In this document: positions 20,720 through 37,789 of the stretch, piece after piece
Layout of the letters: every line of letters begins with the position of its first letter
Numbering within the stretch: position 1 is the stretch's first letter
Assembly (NCBI GenBank): GCA_025201375.1
Contig: JAIWZP010000010.1
Location: forward strand, 558,001 to 622,000
Direction: 5' to 3'
From: Gongronella butleri
Taxonomy: Eukaryota; Mucoromycota; Mucoromycetes; Mucorales; Cunninghamellaceae
Length of the DNA: 64,000 bases
The notes under the pieces: generated by a model
What the model was told of the DNA's origin: nothing
What the model saw: the letters and a program-made list of their open reading frames with translations, nothing else
Databases searched by the model: none
Made by a program: the position numbers and the translations under genes

Positions 20720-23270
20720 AAACGCAGTCGAACGCCAGCAAAAAAAAAAAAAAAAAGGAATAAGGAAAAAAAGGGACATCCCGCCCCGATTTTTGCCCAT
20801 TGATCCTCTCAATGGTGCTCATTGATTGTTGCGCGCAGTGTGGCCCTGCTTTGTAAAAGTGGTAAGCGTGTGACGCTCTGGCGTGTTACCTTACAGGGCC
20901 TGGCGTACAATCATGTACGATTACCAAAACAAAAGGGCTGTAGGACAGGCTCCCGCCGCGCTCACACTCGCTCGCAAATGCACGCCCACTGACTATGGTA
21001 TCAAAATACGCGCTCGGCGGGGCTGCGCATTGATATGGTAAGCGAAACGACAAGTTTCTCCGCGCGCATGACACGTCAAAGCCCTGGTTGAAAGAGCACG
21101 ACCCTGCCTCCATGAATACGTAATGGTGGCGGAGGGGAAAAAAAAACAATGAGTTTGCTCAAGGACCCATTATTGGAGAACAGAAGCAACAGCGCGGAAA
21201 TTGCCATTTCCGGTTTGCGTCCTTTTGCCCATTTGCGCTTTTACGTACGCGTGTGAAGCCTCGAGAATCTAGGCCCAGACCTTTGTCCTGGATCCGTGCA
21301 CTCTTTATCTTGCGTAGCTCACGTGCCGCAATATGATCGAGGTCGCAATTGAGGCACTCGCTCAGCGCCTGCACCTGTTTTTTTTTTTTTGATTCACGGG
21401 CAAAAAAAAAGGGGGGGGAGGTGCCTTGAGATGTCCGGGCATGCAAGAGAGAGGCATATAGCCATTTGCAAATGTGCTAAATGCGATGACAAGGTAAGCC
21501 CTGGTCCCTTTTTATCTTGCACGAGGTTGGGCAAAAGCAAGCAATTTGACTTTTTTTCTGGACCCTTTTCTAGGTGTTCATGGCCTTGTTGCGGTGTCTT
21601 TTGTAGGCCGATCGACCCTGAGTCATGTCGGCCAATGCCCTGAAAACGATCACAGGCTTCGTGTTCCGAAATTTCGCGACGTGCCACAGAAAGCATTGCT
21701 AAGCTGCTATCTCAGTCGGCTTTTACAGCACGATGGAAAAAAAAAAGAGTGCAGCGGCTTCCGTGTCGCTGTCGTTGTCGATTTTTTTTTTTTTTTCGTG
21801 TTTGATTGTGCCCAGAGCCGATAAAGTAAGCGGATGATAGTGGATGTCCCTTTTTTGGCCGTCGTTTGCAATCATTTGATTAGGAAGCGTCATCTGACAT
21901 CCCTGTTTTTCATTCCCATCACGCCATTCGTTCAGGGTCCTCGTTGTGAAAAAGGGTTTCCCAATCGAATCATTAAAATAAATAATAGAAGTGCGCGAAA
22001 AAGCTTGAAATCTTTTTGCACGACAATGAGCGGCGCCGCGAAAAAGCCCCCCTCTCCCTTTTTTTTCTCCATGAAATTGGTAATGGCCCTGCGAACCCCA
22101 CAATTTTTTTTCGGGTCACACCAATGGCCACAAATGGAAGGCAATACTCGTCAACGCCATGGCCCGCCCCTCGGGTAACTTGTAAAACCTGGCCTGATCG
22201 CCGACAACCTGGTGCAACAGATGTACAAAAAGTGCTTCCCTCTCCATGGAGCGGGAATACACAAGATCAAGGAAGGACAAGGAGATGCACGTCACTTGTT
22301 TTTTTCCCTGACGGGCTTACCTAAGGACCCTTGCAAAAAAAGAGATAATACATGGATGGAATAGAGTTATTTCTTCTTTATCCCCTATCCAGTCCTATCG
22401 TTGCATGCTGCGTATGACAAAAGCAAGACCCAACCACCTTCTTCATGTCCAAATTGGGAAGTTTGCTTGCTGTCGTCGTGTGGCGGCGGATCATCAACCT
22501 TAATTCTGTCCGTTATTGCGCACACGGCTGACCTGAAAATTCTTTTGCCCTGACTGGGAGGTTTTTGCGGGCTTGTGGGGCCATGCATTTGCCCGCTCGA
22601 CTGAGGGCAAATGCTTGCATCTCGCCCACACACCCATAAAAAGCCCCCGCGCCGCGCTTTTTATAGACTGGGGAAAAAGAGAAACATCTTCCTCGGAAGA
22701 CGCCTCATCTTGGATCACAAGGTGCAAAAAACACACACACACACACACATGTGGGACGGGCAAAGGGTGAAAAAAGCGCAAACATGGCATGTCTGGGGAA
22801 AAGGGACGGCCCAAATCTTCATGGTTTCCCTGTTTTTCTTGTTTTGTATCATAACGTAATCATCTAGGGTTGGCGCTTCGTGGGAACTGCCCGCGTATTG
22901 CCTGTCGTTTCAGCTGGACACAGCCAAGAAAAGAAATAAAGAGGCCTGGATCCAAGGCAACACAAAGAAACTTGACGAATAGTCGCGTCCGATGGCCCTA
23001 CTTGAGGACCCTGAAAAGCGCCAGCCTGATTTCATCCAAAAAGGAAAATTGGGTTCAAACTCGCAGATTGCCATTGGACAAATGCCGCGAAAAAAGTTAC
23101 ACAAAAGGAGATTGTCTGCCTTTTTTCTCCCACCGCGGGTGCTGAACCCACTTGAACCATAAATCCAAGAATCATATAAAGGCCCCAATGAATTGAACCC
23201 TTTTTTTTTTTTTCTTTACTCCACTCTTTTTTATTTGCTTTTTTTCCCTTCTTTTTTTTTTTTTTTTTTT
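20720..23270. other. Unresolved region, possible small spliced gene(s)
   Basis: There are many plausible splice signals but no model I can defend. Plus-strand hints are: an ATG at 21151 opening a 35-codon frame (MSLLKDPLLENRSNSAEIAI); MSGHARERHIAICKCAKCDD at 21431 followed directly by GTAAGC; and two frames at 22872-23150 separated by one TAG, ending KKRNKEAWIQGNTKKLDE and then MALLEDPEKRQPDFIQKG. A minus-strand frame has SECLNCDLDHIAARELRKIK (about 21370-21300) between a CAG acceptor and GTACGT. An AC microsatellite lies at 22730-22750. RNA evidence would be needed to choose. Confidence 0.3.
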
Positions 23271-23279
23271 TTACCAACA

Positions 23280-25276
23280 ATGGGTTTCAAGGAAGTTTAC
23301 TATAATGCTACTTTCCAAGTCTTCTTGGTCAGTCTCATCTGTTTCTGCTGTCCAGGTAAAGCCTTTTTTTTGCCCCTGTACCACTGATCAGGACACATTT
23401 CGCTCATTTTGCTTCGTACCCCCCCTTTTTTCTCTTTCTGCTAGGCATGGTAAGCGATCGTCAATCGAAAAAGGACAAAAACGAGAGGAGACTAACACAA
23501 TTTACGCGATTTTCAGTACAATGCCTTGAACGGCATGGGTGGTGGTGGCACGGCTGATACCTGGGCCGTGAACGAGGGTGGTACCGCTCTCGCTGTTACT
23601 TTCACTCTCTGCTCGCTGCTCGGTGCTCCCATTTACAACATCTTTGGCCACTACATCCTCATTCCCGCCTGTCTCACCTATGTCCTCTACGTCGGCTCCT
23701 TCTTGACCCCCAACGGCAACTTCACCATTGCTGCCTCCGCCATTCTTGGTATTGGTGCCGGTAAGAAATCACGAAAGCGGAAGCAAAAAAAAAAAAAAAC
23801 GACAATCCCCGCTCATTTCCCCTTGTGCCCCATTTTAAGGTTTCCTCTGGACCGCCCAGGCCGCCATCATGATGGCCTACCCCTCCGAGGACCAAAAGGG
23901 CAAGGCCTTTGCCATCTTCTGGATGATTTTCAACACGTGAGTCGCCTCACTTTTTTTTTTTTCGCTTTTTTCGCGCTGCAATTTGCTCATCCGTCCTTTT
24001 TTTTTTTCAAACAGTGGTGCCACCATGGGTGGTGCCATTCTCCTTGGCCTCAACTTCAATGGCTCCGGCAACAAGGTCTCCCTCGGCACTTACATTGGCT
24101 TCATGGTCATCATGTTCTGCGGTTCCTTGATGCCCCTCTTCCTCGCCCGCCCCAACAAGGTCATCCGTGGCGATGGTGCCCCCGTCTCCCTCCACAAGTA
24201 CTCCAACGTCACCCGTGAGGCCCTCGAGGTCTTCAAGCTCTTCACCAACTGGCGCATGCTTGTCTTGATCCCCCTCTTCCTCTCCTCTAACTGGTTCTAC
24301 ACCTACCAATTCCAGGTAAATACAAAAAAACATACCCAAACGCGTCCCTGGGCCCCTCATCCACTCACTCTTGCTCTCTTTTTTAGATCTTCAACGGGTA
24401 AATAGCCTGCATACACACTTTGGACAGCTATACACAGCAAAAAAAAACGTAAATGGATCAAATCTCTAATTTTTTTCTTTTCTTTTTTTGCATTCTCTTC
24501 TAGTGGCGGCTACTTCAACTTGTCCGCTCGTGCTTTGAACAACTTCCTCTACTGGCTCTTCCAGATTTTCGGTAAGCACACGAGGCTTTTACACGATGTA
24601 AAATCGATTTTTGCTAAATTTATTTTATAGGTGGCGGTTTTATCGGTTGGATGTGCGATCGCAAGTTCCTTGGTACTCGCCGCACTCGTGCCTTCATTGT
24701 CAACACCTTCACCATTGCTGTCTGCGCTGCTCTGTGGGGTGGCTGCATCAAGTTCCAGGAGCGCTTCACCGCTGAGACTCTTCCCATCATCAAGGCCGAC
24801 CCTGCTCTCCAGATGGGTATTGGCTCCGACGGCTATGGCGGCATCTGCTTCTTGTACGCCATGTTCGGCTTCATGGACTCCATCTACCAAGGCTTTGCTT
24901 ACTGGCTCATGGGCACCATGAGTAAGAAAAAGAAGCAAAACAAAAAAACCCCCCAAAAAAACGCGTTGCTCAATCTTTTTTTTTTCCAGCCAACGACACT
25001 GAGCGCGCTGCCCGCTATGGTGGTTTCTACAAGACCATCCAAAACGCTGGTGCCGCCATTGCTCCTCAGCTCGCCACCAACGGTGTTTCCTACTTGAACC
25101 AGTTGATTGCTGTCTTTGCTCTCAACGTTGGTGGTCTCCTCCTCGCATACATTGTGTGCTGGACCGTGCCCGAGACCACCATTGAGGAGATTGACAACTT
25201 GGAGGGCGTCGAGGGCAAGGAGACCATTGTTGGTGGTCACATTGAGGGTGACATCCCCGAGAAGGTCGAGGCTTAA
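23280..25276 (+). CDS. UNC93/DUF895-type MFS membrane protein
   Basis: Nine exons: 23280-23355, 23445-23449, 23517-23760, 23840-23936, 24015-24315, 24387-24397, 24504-24571, 24631-24921, 24990-25276. They encode 459 residues in frame. It is an integral membrane protein with 10-12 hydrophobic segments. The start chosen gives MGFKEVYYNATFQVFLVSLI, the usual fungal UNC93-like N-terminus, and the hallmark PGMYNALNGMGGGG spans exons 1-3. That hallmark is only restored if a 5-nt exon (GCATG) is used; exon 6 is 11 nt. A loop has FLARPNKVIRGDG, and the tail is acidic (EEIDNLEGVEGKE). The substrate is unknown. Exon codon use is strongly C-ending, which suggests high expression. Confidence 0.88.
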
Positions 25277-25279
25277 ACA

Positions 25280-26585
25280 CCTTTGTACGATTATCCTCAC
25301 TTTCTGTAAAGAATAACAAAGATCTGTGATCTTAATATTTACTTTCTATGCAATCATAATAATAAAATTCTTTGGATCTATGACCATTTTTTCAAAAATT
25401 GAAGCGTAATGCCTTGAAAAACAAAAAGTAAAAGTGGAGTTTTGCCCCCAAAGTTCCCCGATATGGGTATACAGCACCGCAAGAGTACCGCTCAGCAGCA
25501 TTAGAATAGCCTTGAAATGGAGCAATCTGTAGTGAAATTCGATTCTGAGGCATTTCACCACTTTTCCGACCATTGTCCGCAGCCGACTCAAAAAATTATA
25601 GCTGTATGGCCATTTCATTGTTCAAAATGATGGGAAAGGGGGCAGGCTGTCAAAGAAAAGAACTTGATCAAGGGGGGAAGGCATGAAAAGGCTAAAAAGC
25701 TGAATTTATGTTTATTTTACGAGAGTCTGCCAGTGTGCCCACGTCATAGGGTTGCTGAAATCATCGAGCTCTAGTCTCTGTCATTACACGGTTCTGAGAA
25801 GCTCGCGGTTTAATGCATATTAGCCCCAATGCACTTGGGTATCATGCATAAAATGACAAAACGCGCAAATGCAATATTTTTCAAGTTACAGCGATTTTAC
25901 CACTGTCAAATATGCACCAGATTGTTCTCCTGGGTATTGAAAACATTGCAGCAGAAAATTTGAGAATATGAAGGCTTTCCCAGGGAAATGGCAATAAAAA
26001 ATTTAGATTTTAAGAGTGTGCTGCGTTTGATGGATGGCCAAGTGGCAAATGCGGTCGATATTTGGGAAAGAGGTGGTGACCATCAGTCTGATTACTGCGG
26101 ACCACGGCTAAAAACAAGCACACATCAAGTGGAAAATAATAAAAAAATGCACTTGTATCTTGTTTCATCGTTTGCTTGTTATTTTCATAAAAATGGGCTA
26201 TCAAAGCGGCCACAAGTACTTGAATGATCGAAGATTCAATATTTTATCAAGATGTTAAGAAAATGCCACAAGGAACATCATCAAAAGTTCGTTTCTACCT
26301 TGGCAACTTGAAAAATTTTATCAAATTTACTTGATATCGGCACATCAAGTGGAAAGGCGACTGAGATTCATTGAGCAAATCGTACGGGCTATCGTATTCC
26401 CTCTCATATCATTAGAAAAAAACAGGAAAGAAAGGAGAAAAGATGGACCCGCACGCGACTAATTTTAAATCTCGCGTCAAAAATGTGTGATTCATGTTTT
26501 ATTTTTGAACAATACCGCCAATAAACTTTTTGTGCGTGCGTGTACATAGCCTTTGTGATCGCTAACTGTAAAATCGAAAGCACGA
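25280..26585. other. AT-rich intergenic region
   Basis: No gene is supported. There are short non-homologous frames only. The phrase 'acatcaagtggaaa' occurs twice (about 26119 and 26342), which hints at a decayed repeat. Confidence 0.4.
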
Positions 26586-26589
26586 TCAA

Positions 26590-27420
26590 TTAGTTATTTG
26601 TCAAGTTAAATGATATTTCAGCGATTTTATTGTATTTTGGTCCTTTGTCGACGAATCGTTGACAATCAAGAATTTCTGCCTTTGTAATCAACAGCTCGCA
26701 GCTTTCTTGTTCAAATGAGCCCATCCCGGCGGCGCTGCAACCACTGGATGTTGCACCAGGACGATTTTGTTAGTCATGGATTTTCCAAGGGGTACAAAAT
26801 TTTGGTGTATATATTGCGACAGCATTCAACCACATAGTAGACACATCTCATTCACTGACGAAAACAAGATAAAATCCAAGGGTCTGTTGGCTAGTTTTGG
26901 TGTGAATTGTAGTTTGGTTTGAATTTTTGAGTCAATGTGATCTCAGTGAAAGGTGCATGTATCTCCAAGAAGCACACACCATCAAAAAGAGCATGGCTAG
27001 GTGCATACGCGGACATTGGTGATCAATGAAGAAAGTGATTTTTTGATAGTTTTGACGCGGTTCCAAAATCATATATAATTTTCGGCGCGCGATAAACCGC
27101 GTCAGTCGTCGAGCTACACGCGCCCGTTCCTAGTCAGATGCAAGCCATCTGGCATCTGTCTTGCGAATGAACGCGTCGGCGCTGTTCTATGGACTCGGTT
27201 TTCTCATGTTATTTGCGCTTAAAATTTAAACAAAAATCAAGAATTGCTCGTCAACCATCTGATCGACGCCACTCTTATTTGGCCTTTTCCGCGGCTTCTT
27301 CCAGCAGTGTCTTTTGTGTACAGGTTTTGTGGAAATCTGGGACCTATTTTTTCAATTTTTGTTTTGGGCGCTCGCCACGACTAAATTTTGATTTGCTCGT
27401 GGCGTGCTCCAACGATATGT
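26590..27420 (+). repeat. Dispersed repeat R2, copy B
   Basis: This is a direct copy of the family at 4690-5520 and 50950-51870. It keeps 'gcattcaaccacat', the TATATAA box with 'ttttcggcgcgcgataaa' (about 27070-27100) and 'acacgcgcccgttcctag' (about 27117). It is more diverged than copies A and C in its second half. Confidence 0.65.
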
Positions 27421-27424
27421 GATG

Positions 27425-28555
27425 GCTACAAAAAAAGATGCCATTTAGTGGTTTGTTGTCCCCCTTTCATCTTTTAGTGGGTTTCAAGGCTTTCCAGTCC
27501 ATGTTGGCAAATCTCAAATAGACATCAGAGTCAAATCAAATTTTACTGATTAAATTGGCGAGATCGCAATGCAATATCTTCATGACACCCGTGCCTATAA
27601 CATTTTTTCTCGCTGTTGATTCGTCTGAGGCATCGTACGCGTATATAGACGAGGTGCCGCAGTTTTGTATTATTCAAAATGGAAAGAATCGGACAAATGC
27701 CCGAATCTCTACAAAACTACAAGGATATCCACAAGCGGCATTTACTCACGGTCCAGTACAACGTGCAAAGCAGCAAAACGAATAACGAATGCCATGTATA
27801 ATCTGTTTTTTTTAGTGCAAGAAGCTAATTTAAAGCGCGGTTCAATCAGCAACAACGGCCACGCAGGCGCACGTGGTCGTCAGCAGCTTGAGATTGTTAA
27901 TGATTAAGCGCAGGGCTTGTGCGAGCAAGGCGACTAAGATTTTATAGACTGACAGACGCGTGACAGTTCGATTATAATCAAAATACATCACGTCACGACA
28001 AACCGCGTGACGATTCGAGCACAGCAGCCCCTTTCTAATGATCATAGGCACCCAGAGAAGCGCGTGATTGCGTGAAACCCAATTACGCGATTTTGGACGC
28101 GTGGCACTCGTTTTCCATCGAGTTGGTCTTGATGCGATAGTGGTGCGACTTTAAAATGTTAAAAATGATTTTTTTCACGTCCTCTGAGTGTCCATGAGTC
28201 GCTTAGAATGTCAATTGCGTGCATTCGCGGCGCGAATTGCCAGGCACGGCGTCCGTTATTCAACGTCACAGCGCGAAATTTCGTGTTTCTGCAAGCATTT
28301 TGTTTTGCTTTTCATGTTTAATACGATTTCAAAGGCGAGCAGGCATCCTGGGGTCATCGTGGGGAATGGTGTGTGTGTCTGTGTGATGGATGGCACAGCA
28401 ATGGGTGGTGTGGCTTGGTGCCGCGGGCAAAAGTGTGTCATGCCCGCTTCGAGGACGGAGTTTTAAAGAAAGGCACCTTTTTTTTTTTTTTTGAGAGCGC
28501 CAATTGCGGCGTCTCTGTTCTTTCTTGTTCATTCTTCATTCTTCATTCCTACTTC
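27425..28555. other. Gene-poor stretch upstream of the Pol III subunit
   Basis: No gene is supported. A fragment at 27970-28030 ('acaaaccgcgtgacgattcg') may be a decayed relative of the R2 promoter block. A pyrimidine-rich leader (28500-28557) precedes the next gene. Confidence 0.35.
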
Positions 28556-28557
28556 CC

Positions 28558-32838
<4,281 letters not shown>

Positions 32839-33024
32839 ATCCTCTCACCCCTCCATTCGTTATTTTTTTTTTATCTCAGCATCCCACCATCACCCACTTT
32901 TTTTTTTTTTGCATTTTTGCATTTTTTGCCAAACTCTCCCAATTTTCCCCCCCAGACTCCCTTTTCTTGTAAATAAAAAGCGCAAATTGCGTCCTTTGGC
33001 CACCTTTTTATTTATTGCACAGGC

Positions 33025-34751
33025 TCAATCCAGTAAGCCCGAATGGCGCATGACTTGCTGCAAAATGGTGTCGCTGACGGCCGCCAAGACAAAATTGATG
33101 TTTTCGGTGTCAATGGCACATGTAAAATGGCTGTAGAGCTGGGTATCATTGTTTTTGGGTTTCAAAGCCTCGAATTGCCGCTGGATATGCTTTTGCGCGC
33201 TCTTTGCGTGGTCAGGGCCTGGCAAAAACATGGAGATGTGTTAATGGATGGCCATCTTTTCTCGTCTTTTTTTTTTTTTTTTTTTTTACCTTTGTACTCC
33301 GGGAAGCATTTTTGGAACTGCGGCAAGGACCATTTTTGCAAAAAGAGATCCGTCTTGTTCAGCAGGAGGACAAAGGATGTGTGGCGGAACCATGCCGAGT
33401 CCCAGATGGATTGAAACAAATCGAGTGATTCGCGCAAGCGATTGACGCTGCTGTCCTCGTACAGCCCCTGGTCAAACTCGGAGATGGCGACGAGAAAGAT
33501 CACGACCATGACGCGGTCAAAGTAGTGGATCCATTTCTTACGCTCGGAACGCTGGCCGCCAATGTCGTAAATCCGATAGCAATATCCTTGGAACAAAAAG
33601 CTTGTTTCCACAATCCCCGTCGTCTTGACGCGTGAGCGCAGAATATCCTGGTCCGTAGGCACAAATGTTGGCTGCCCAATGCGCCGAATTGCCTTTAGGT
33701 AGCTGGCAAAAAAAAAAAAAAAAGTCAGTAATGAATTTTGACATAACAGTCCTCTCCCCCTCGTCCTCGCCCCCTTTTTTTCTCCTGCATGTGCTCCACT
33801 CTTTTTTTTTTTTTTTTTGCACTGGGCCCGTCTCTCCTATGGGCCAAGGAGCCCATTTTTTGTGTCCCCTCGTCCGCGGACATGTCGAGTGCCACAAACT
33901 TTAACCCAATGACCCGCACACGGCACGTACTCGTCCTACCTCCCCACACTTTTGGCTCTTGTCGGTCAGGGGAAGAAAAAAAAAAAGCGCCCCTCGCTCG
34001 GCAATGGCCCCCCCTTTTGTTTTCTCATTGTCGTCTTGCAATGACAACATTGGCCGCCCCAAATTTGCCCCACGCGCTTTTTTTTTTTTGTTTTAAAAAA
34101 AAGACTTACTAGTCAGCAGAATCGTTGAGCTGGAATTCATGCCGCCGTTGGTAGACGCGTTGGATGGTGGGATGGTGCCAGAGCCAGTCAATGGCCTCGA
34201 CAAGTTCTGCCGGCAAAAGCAGGATGCAATGATCTTGGCTGGTCAATCGATTGTGCTGTTGCTGCAGCCGTGCACGAAGCAGGCGCCAATCGCGCCAGTC
34301 GTCGTCGTCTACAGCGCCCTGAAGGCTCGTGTGGCTGCTGCTGCGCGGCATTGCCTGCGTTGCCTTGTCGAAATGCGCGCCCATGCCCAGCAGGTCCACG
34401 GCGTCCAGCACCGCAAGCATGCATTGAAGCACGTTGCGCACCACAATTTCGCGAAAGGCCCGCCTTTCTTCGTTGGTATACGTGCCTTCGTGAATCAGCC
34501 TGATTTGCTTCAAAAATGTCGATTTCCCAGCCTCGCCCGCGCCTGGTAAAAAAAAAAAAAAAAAAAGAAAAAAAGCTGATGGTGAGCAATGCATAAAAAT
34601 AGGCCGGAAACGTACCGAGCAATAAAATCTTGACATCGTTCTTTTGATCCATCTTGTCCATATGCAACCGATTCTCAATCTCCAATGTGCGCCTAAATTC
34701 GGCATTCTTTGTCACGTTGGCGACTCGCTTTTTCGAAAGACATCCACCCAT
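33025..34751 (-). CDS. Heterotrimeric G-protein alpha subunit
   Basis: Four exons, complement(33025-33218, 33290-33702, 34110-34542, 34616-34751), 391 residues. It is a GTP-binding signal transducer at the plasma membrane. MGGCLS gives a myristoylation site at Gly2 and a likely palmitoylated Cys4. G boxes seen are GAGEAGKST (46-54), the switch I RVKTTGI, DIGGQRSERKKW, NKTDLF and TCAIDT. The protein is about 35 residues longer than a standard 353-residue G-alpha, because of a Ser/Asp-rich insert in the helical domain (around PRSSSHTSLQGAVDDDDW). The C-terminus is HSGLLD, with no Cys at -4, so no pertussis-toxin-type site. The gene converges on the Pol III gene (186 bp between stops) and is divergent from the WD40 gene. 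Confidence 0.94.
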
Positions 34752-35362
34752 GAAAAAAAAAAAAAGTGGCAACAAGAGACAGAGAGAGTAAAAGAGACTA
34801 AAAGAAAAGAAAAAAAAAAGGGGAGACAACCCACCCAAAAACGACCCAATTACCTTTTATATGCGAAGATGTGGCCTGCTTTTCGCGCAACCTCGATCAT
34901 TACACAAAAGTCAGATACATATGGGGGGGGGGAAGACGCGGGGGCGCAAATAAGGGGGAGTCGTTGAAAAAAATCCAGCAAGGAGCCAGAAAATGTCGAA
35001 GAGAAAAAAACAATGAGATATGCCAGGCACTGTGGAATCCCGCTATTCCCGGTTCAAAATGAGCATTTGTATCGCGCTCAGATAAAAAAAAAAGTTAATG
35101 ATCGTTAAATTGGATGGAGATGACAAGGGATGGGCAGTAGAATCTGGTCGCAAATGGGCGGAAGGGAAAAAAAAAAAAAAGATACCCGTTGTGGGCCATT
35201 TTTTGTGTCACGCGAGTCGAAACGCCATGGACATCTCTCAAACGATTCAATGGGCCATGGGCTACTTCACCCATGGGTAGAGTCTTTTATTTGTTTATTT
35301 TGCTTGGTCTTTTTCATCCTTTTTTTTATTTTTGTTCATTTTTTTATTTTTTTGTGAGAACT
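34752..35362. promoter_or_regulatory. Divergent intergenic region, G-alpha and WD40 genes
   Basis: 611 bp separate two divergent start codons. It contains A-runs and T-runs and one G-run ('gggggggggg' near 34925) and no supported gene. Core promoter elements could not be placed. Confidence 0.3.
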
Positions 35363-37786
35363 ATGGTGAGTGCCAACGAGGGTTTATCCAAAGAGACGCG
35401 CAAATTGCGCAAGAAGAAGCACCTGTCGGAGAGCGAGGACGAGTGGCAGCAGCCGCAGCCGCGGTCGCGCTTGACAGGCAAGAAAAAGGAGCCCAAAGCG
35501 CCATCGGCGGCACGTGCACGTGCATGTGCGTCTGTGGCGGCGATGAAAGACGAAACGTCCGTGGTGCCCCGGCCTTTGGACGAATTGCCCATCGAGGAAG
35601 ATCCCGCGTTGATGAATTCGACGCCGCCATTGACGCCCACACCGGACGCGCCGGCCGCCGCGCTCGATGACGCGCACCAGCATGATCCCAACTATGATTC
35701 CATCGACGATTATGACACGGACGATCTGCTCGACCAGGTCGACAATCTTGGACCTCTGCGACTCAAGCTACCCACCACGCGCAAGCGAGCCACGGCCACC
35801 CCTTCCATTGCCACCCTAATTGCCAATGCAAGAGCCAAGGTGTTGCGCCAAAAAAAGGTAAAAAAAAAAAAAAGGGAACAGAGGGGTAGATGGGACGCGG
35901 AATTCATGGAGATTTTTCGCTTTTTGGGGGATTTTACAAAAAAAAAAAAAAAAAAAAGGTGAACAAGGTGGTGTATAATCATGAGCGCACGACGGAGCTG
36001 TCCAAGCGGCATCCGGACCCGTATTGGCGCTGGGACCCGAGCAATGGCAACATGGTGCACAATGTCAATGACAGTGCTCCGCTTGTGTCGATCAAACGAC
36101 TCGCCGGCCGCGGACCCGTGCTCGGTATGGCCCTGTCTGAAGATGGTGCGCTGCTAGCCACCTTTGCAAGTTCCGGCATCATCTGCCTCTGGGACGCCAT
36201 GGATGATTTCCACCTGATCATGAAGCTGCGCGATACAAATGAACAACAAATTGAGGAGTATTATTGCGGTCAAATCAAAGACGGGCTCCTCATCGCAGGT
36301 GGAAAGCTTAAAGACCGCCATCGCTGGTCAACTGAGGACGATGACAACCATATTCTGCCATGTCCCATCAAAGTAATCTAAAAAAGACACGAAAAACGCG
36401 CATTAACGCGCTAATTTCTCTCTAGGTGTTCAATTTGGAAACAAAAAAGGTGGAAAGCCAATTGCACGGCCACGCCGAGGAGATTTTATGTCTCAAATGG
36501 CTTACCTTTGACGACAAAAACTATTACATATCTACAAGCCAGGATGGCTACATCATCAAATGGCACATGGAAGCAGATTGGAAGCAAGTGTTTCCCCCAC
36601 CCCCCCTTGTTTTTGCGCGCGCGTCGCGGAGTATCAATTGCGGCTGCTGATCTTTTTTTTTTATGGTAGGACACTGATTGAGTACGAAGAGATGGGCGAC
36701 GGCATCACTTGCATGGCCTTTGGCGTCAGTTTCATCCCCAACACAGGCAACAAGTACTTTTTGGGGGCGTGTGACGCACATATTCGTCTTTACGACTTTG
36801 AAGAGGCTCAGGTACAACCACAAGTAAAAAGCGCAAAAAGTGTCATGCGTCACACTCATGCTTTTTTTTAAAAAAAATTGTCAATTGCAAGCTGATGCAA
36901 ACGTTTGAAAACATGTACTCGTCGTATTGCGACTGTGGCAAGTTTATAAAGTGGCTAGATGCCGATTTGTACCTGGAACAGCAGCGTCAAGAACAAATGC
37001 TCGAGCGCGTCAAGTCCCAAATGGACGATGACGAAGAAATGCTAGCTGAAGGCCACGAAGATGAGACGCAGCGACCTTGCGCATGGTTCATCAGCCGCGG
37101 CGCGGAACTCTGTGATGGAACGGGTGTTGGTAAGCGTACCTGGGTCAAGGAAACCTGGTCAACACGCGTCGAGCGGGGATTGGGAGGGCGCGTCATGCGT
37201 CCCTGATCCTTTTTTTTTCCTTTTTAGCAACGACACCGAATACTTGCACGTTGCATCGCCTCTTGTACCCGACCGAGACAGGCGGGCAATTCACCCTGGA
37301 GGAGGTCAAGCGGCTGCAAAATGCAGAGTAAGCAAAAACATCTTGTTTTTATGTCATTCATATCCTGATCTACATTCATATAGTTATCATGCCAATTCAT
37401 GGTACCTCAAGATCGCTAGCAATGGCCGCTATCTTTTTGCACCCACCATCTATGGACAGATCTTTTCTTTTAACATCCTCACCGGGCAGCTGACGGCCAT
37501 CTTGAAAGATCATCAAGGCGAGGAAAAAAAAAAAGAACGGCTTTTCACGCTTTTTGTGCTCAATGAGTTTTTTTTTCCCCTTGTCGCAGACGTTGAAATC
37601 CGCGATGTGGCTCTGCATCCATTCTTGCCTCTGCTCTTCTCGTGCGGCGATGGTAAAAAAAAAAAAGTCGCTCAAGAAACAAACGGCATTGATGACTCAT
37701 TTGCCAATTTGCTTTGCATAGATGGGTCGGTCAACATCTACAGCTATCCTGACCCCGATGATGTGGATGCCATGTTTACATCGTGA
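35363..37786 (+). CDS. WD40-repeat protein of unknown function
   Basis: Nine exons: 35363-35857, 35959-36372, 36426-36583, 36670-36811, 36892-37129, 37228-37327, 37384-37517, 37590-37652, 37722-37786. They sum to 602 residues. The N-terminus (1-165) is charged and low complexity, with basic blocks (RKLRKKKH, TGKKKEPK), which suggests a nuclear protein. From about residue 195 onward are WD40-like blades: GMALSEDGALLATFASSGII then CLWD, EILCLKWL...YYISTSQDGYIIKW, and a final HPFLPLLFSCGDDGSVNIYS. An acidic coiled insert (EQQRQEQMLERVKSQMDDDE) interrupts the propeller. I do not recognise the family. Introns 3 and 7 fit only as GC-AG introns. Intron 1 ends in an A-run before its AG, so that acceptor is the weakest part of the model. 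Confidence 0.8.
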
Positions 37787-37789
37787 TGG

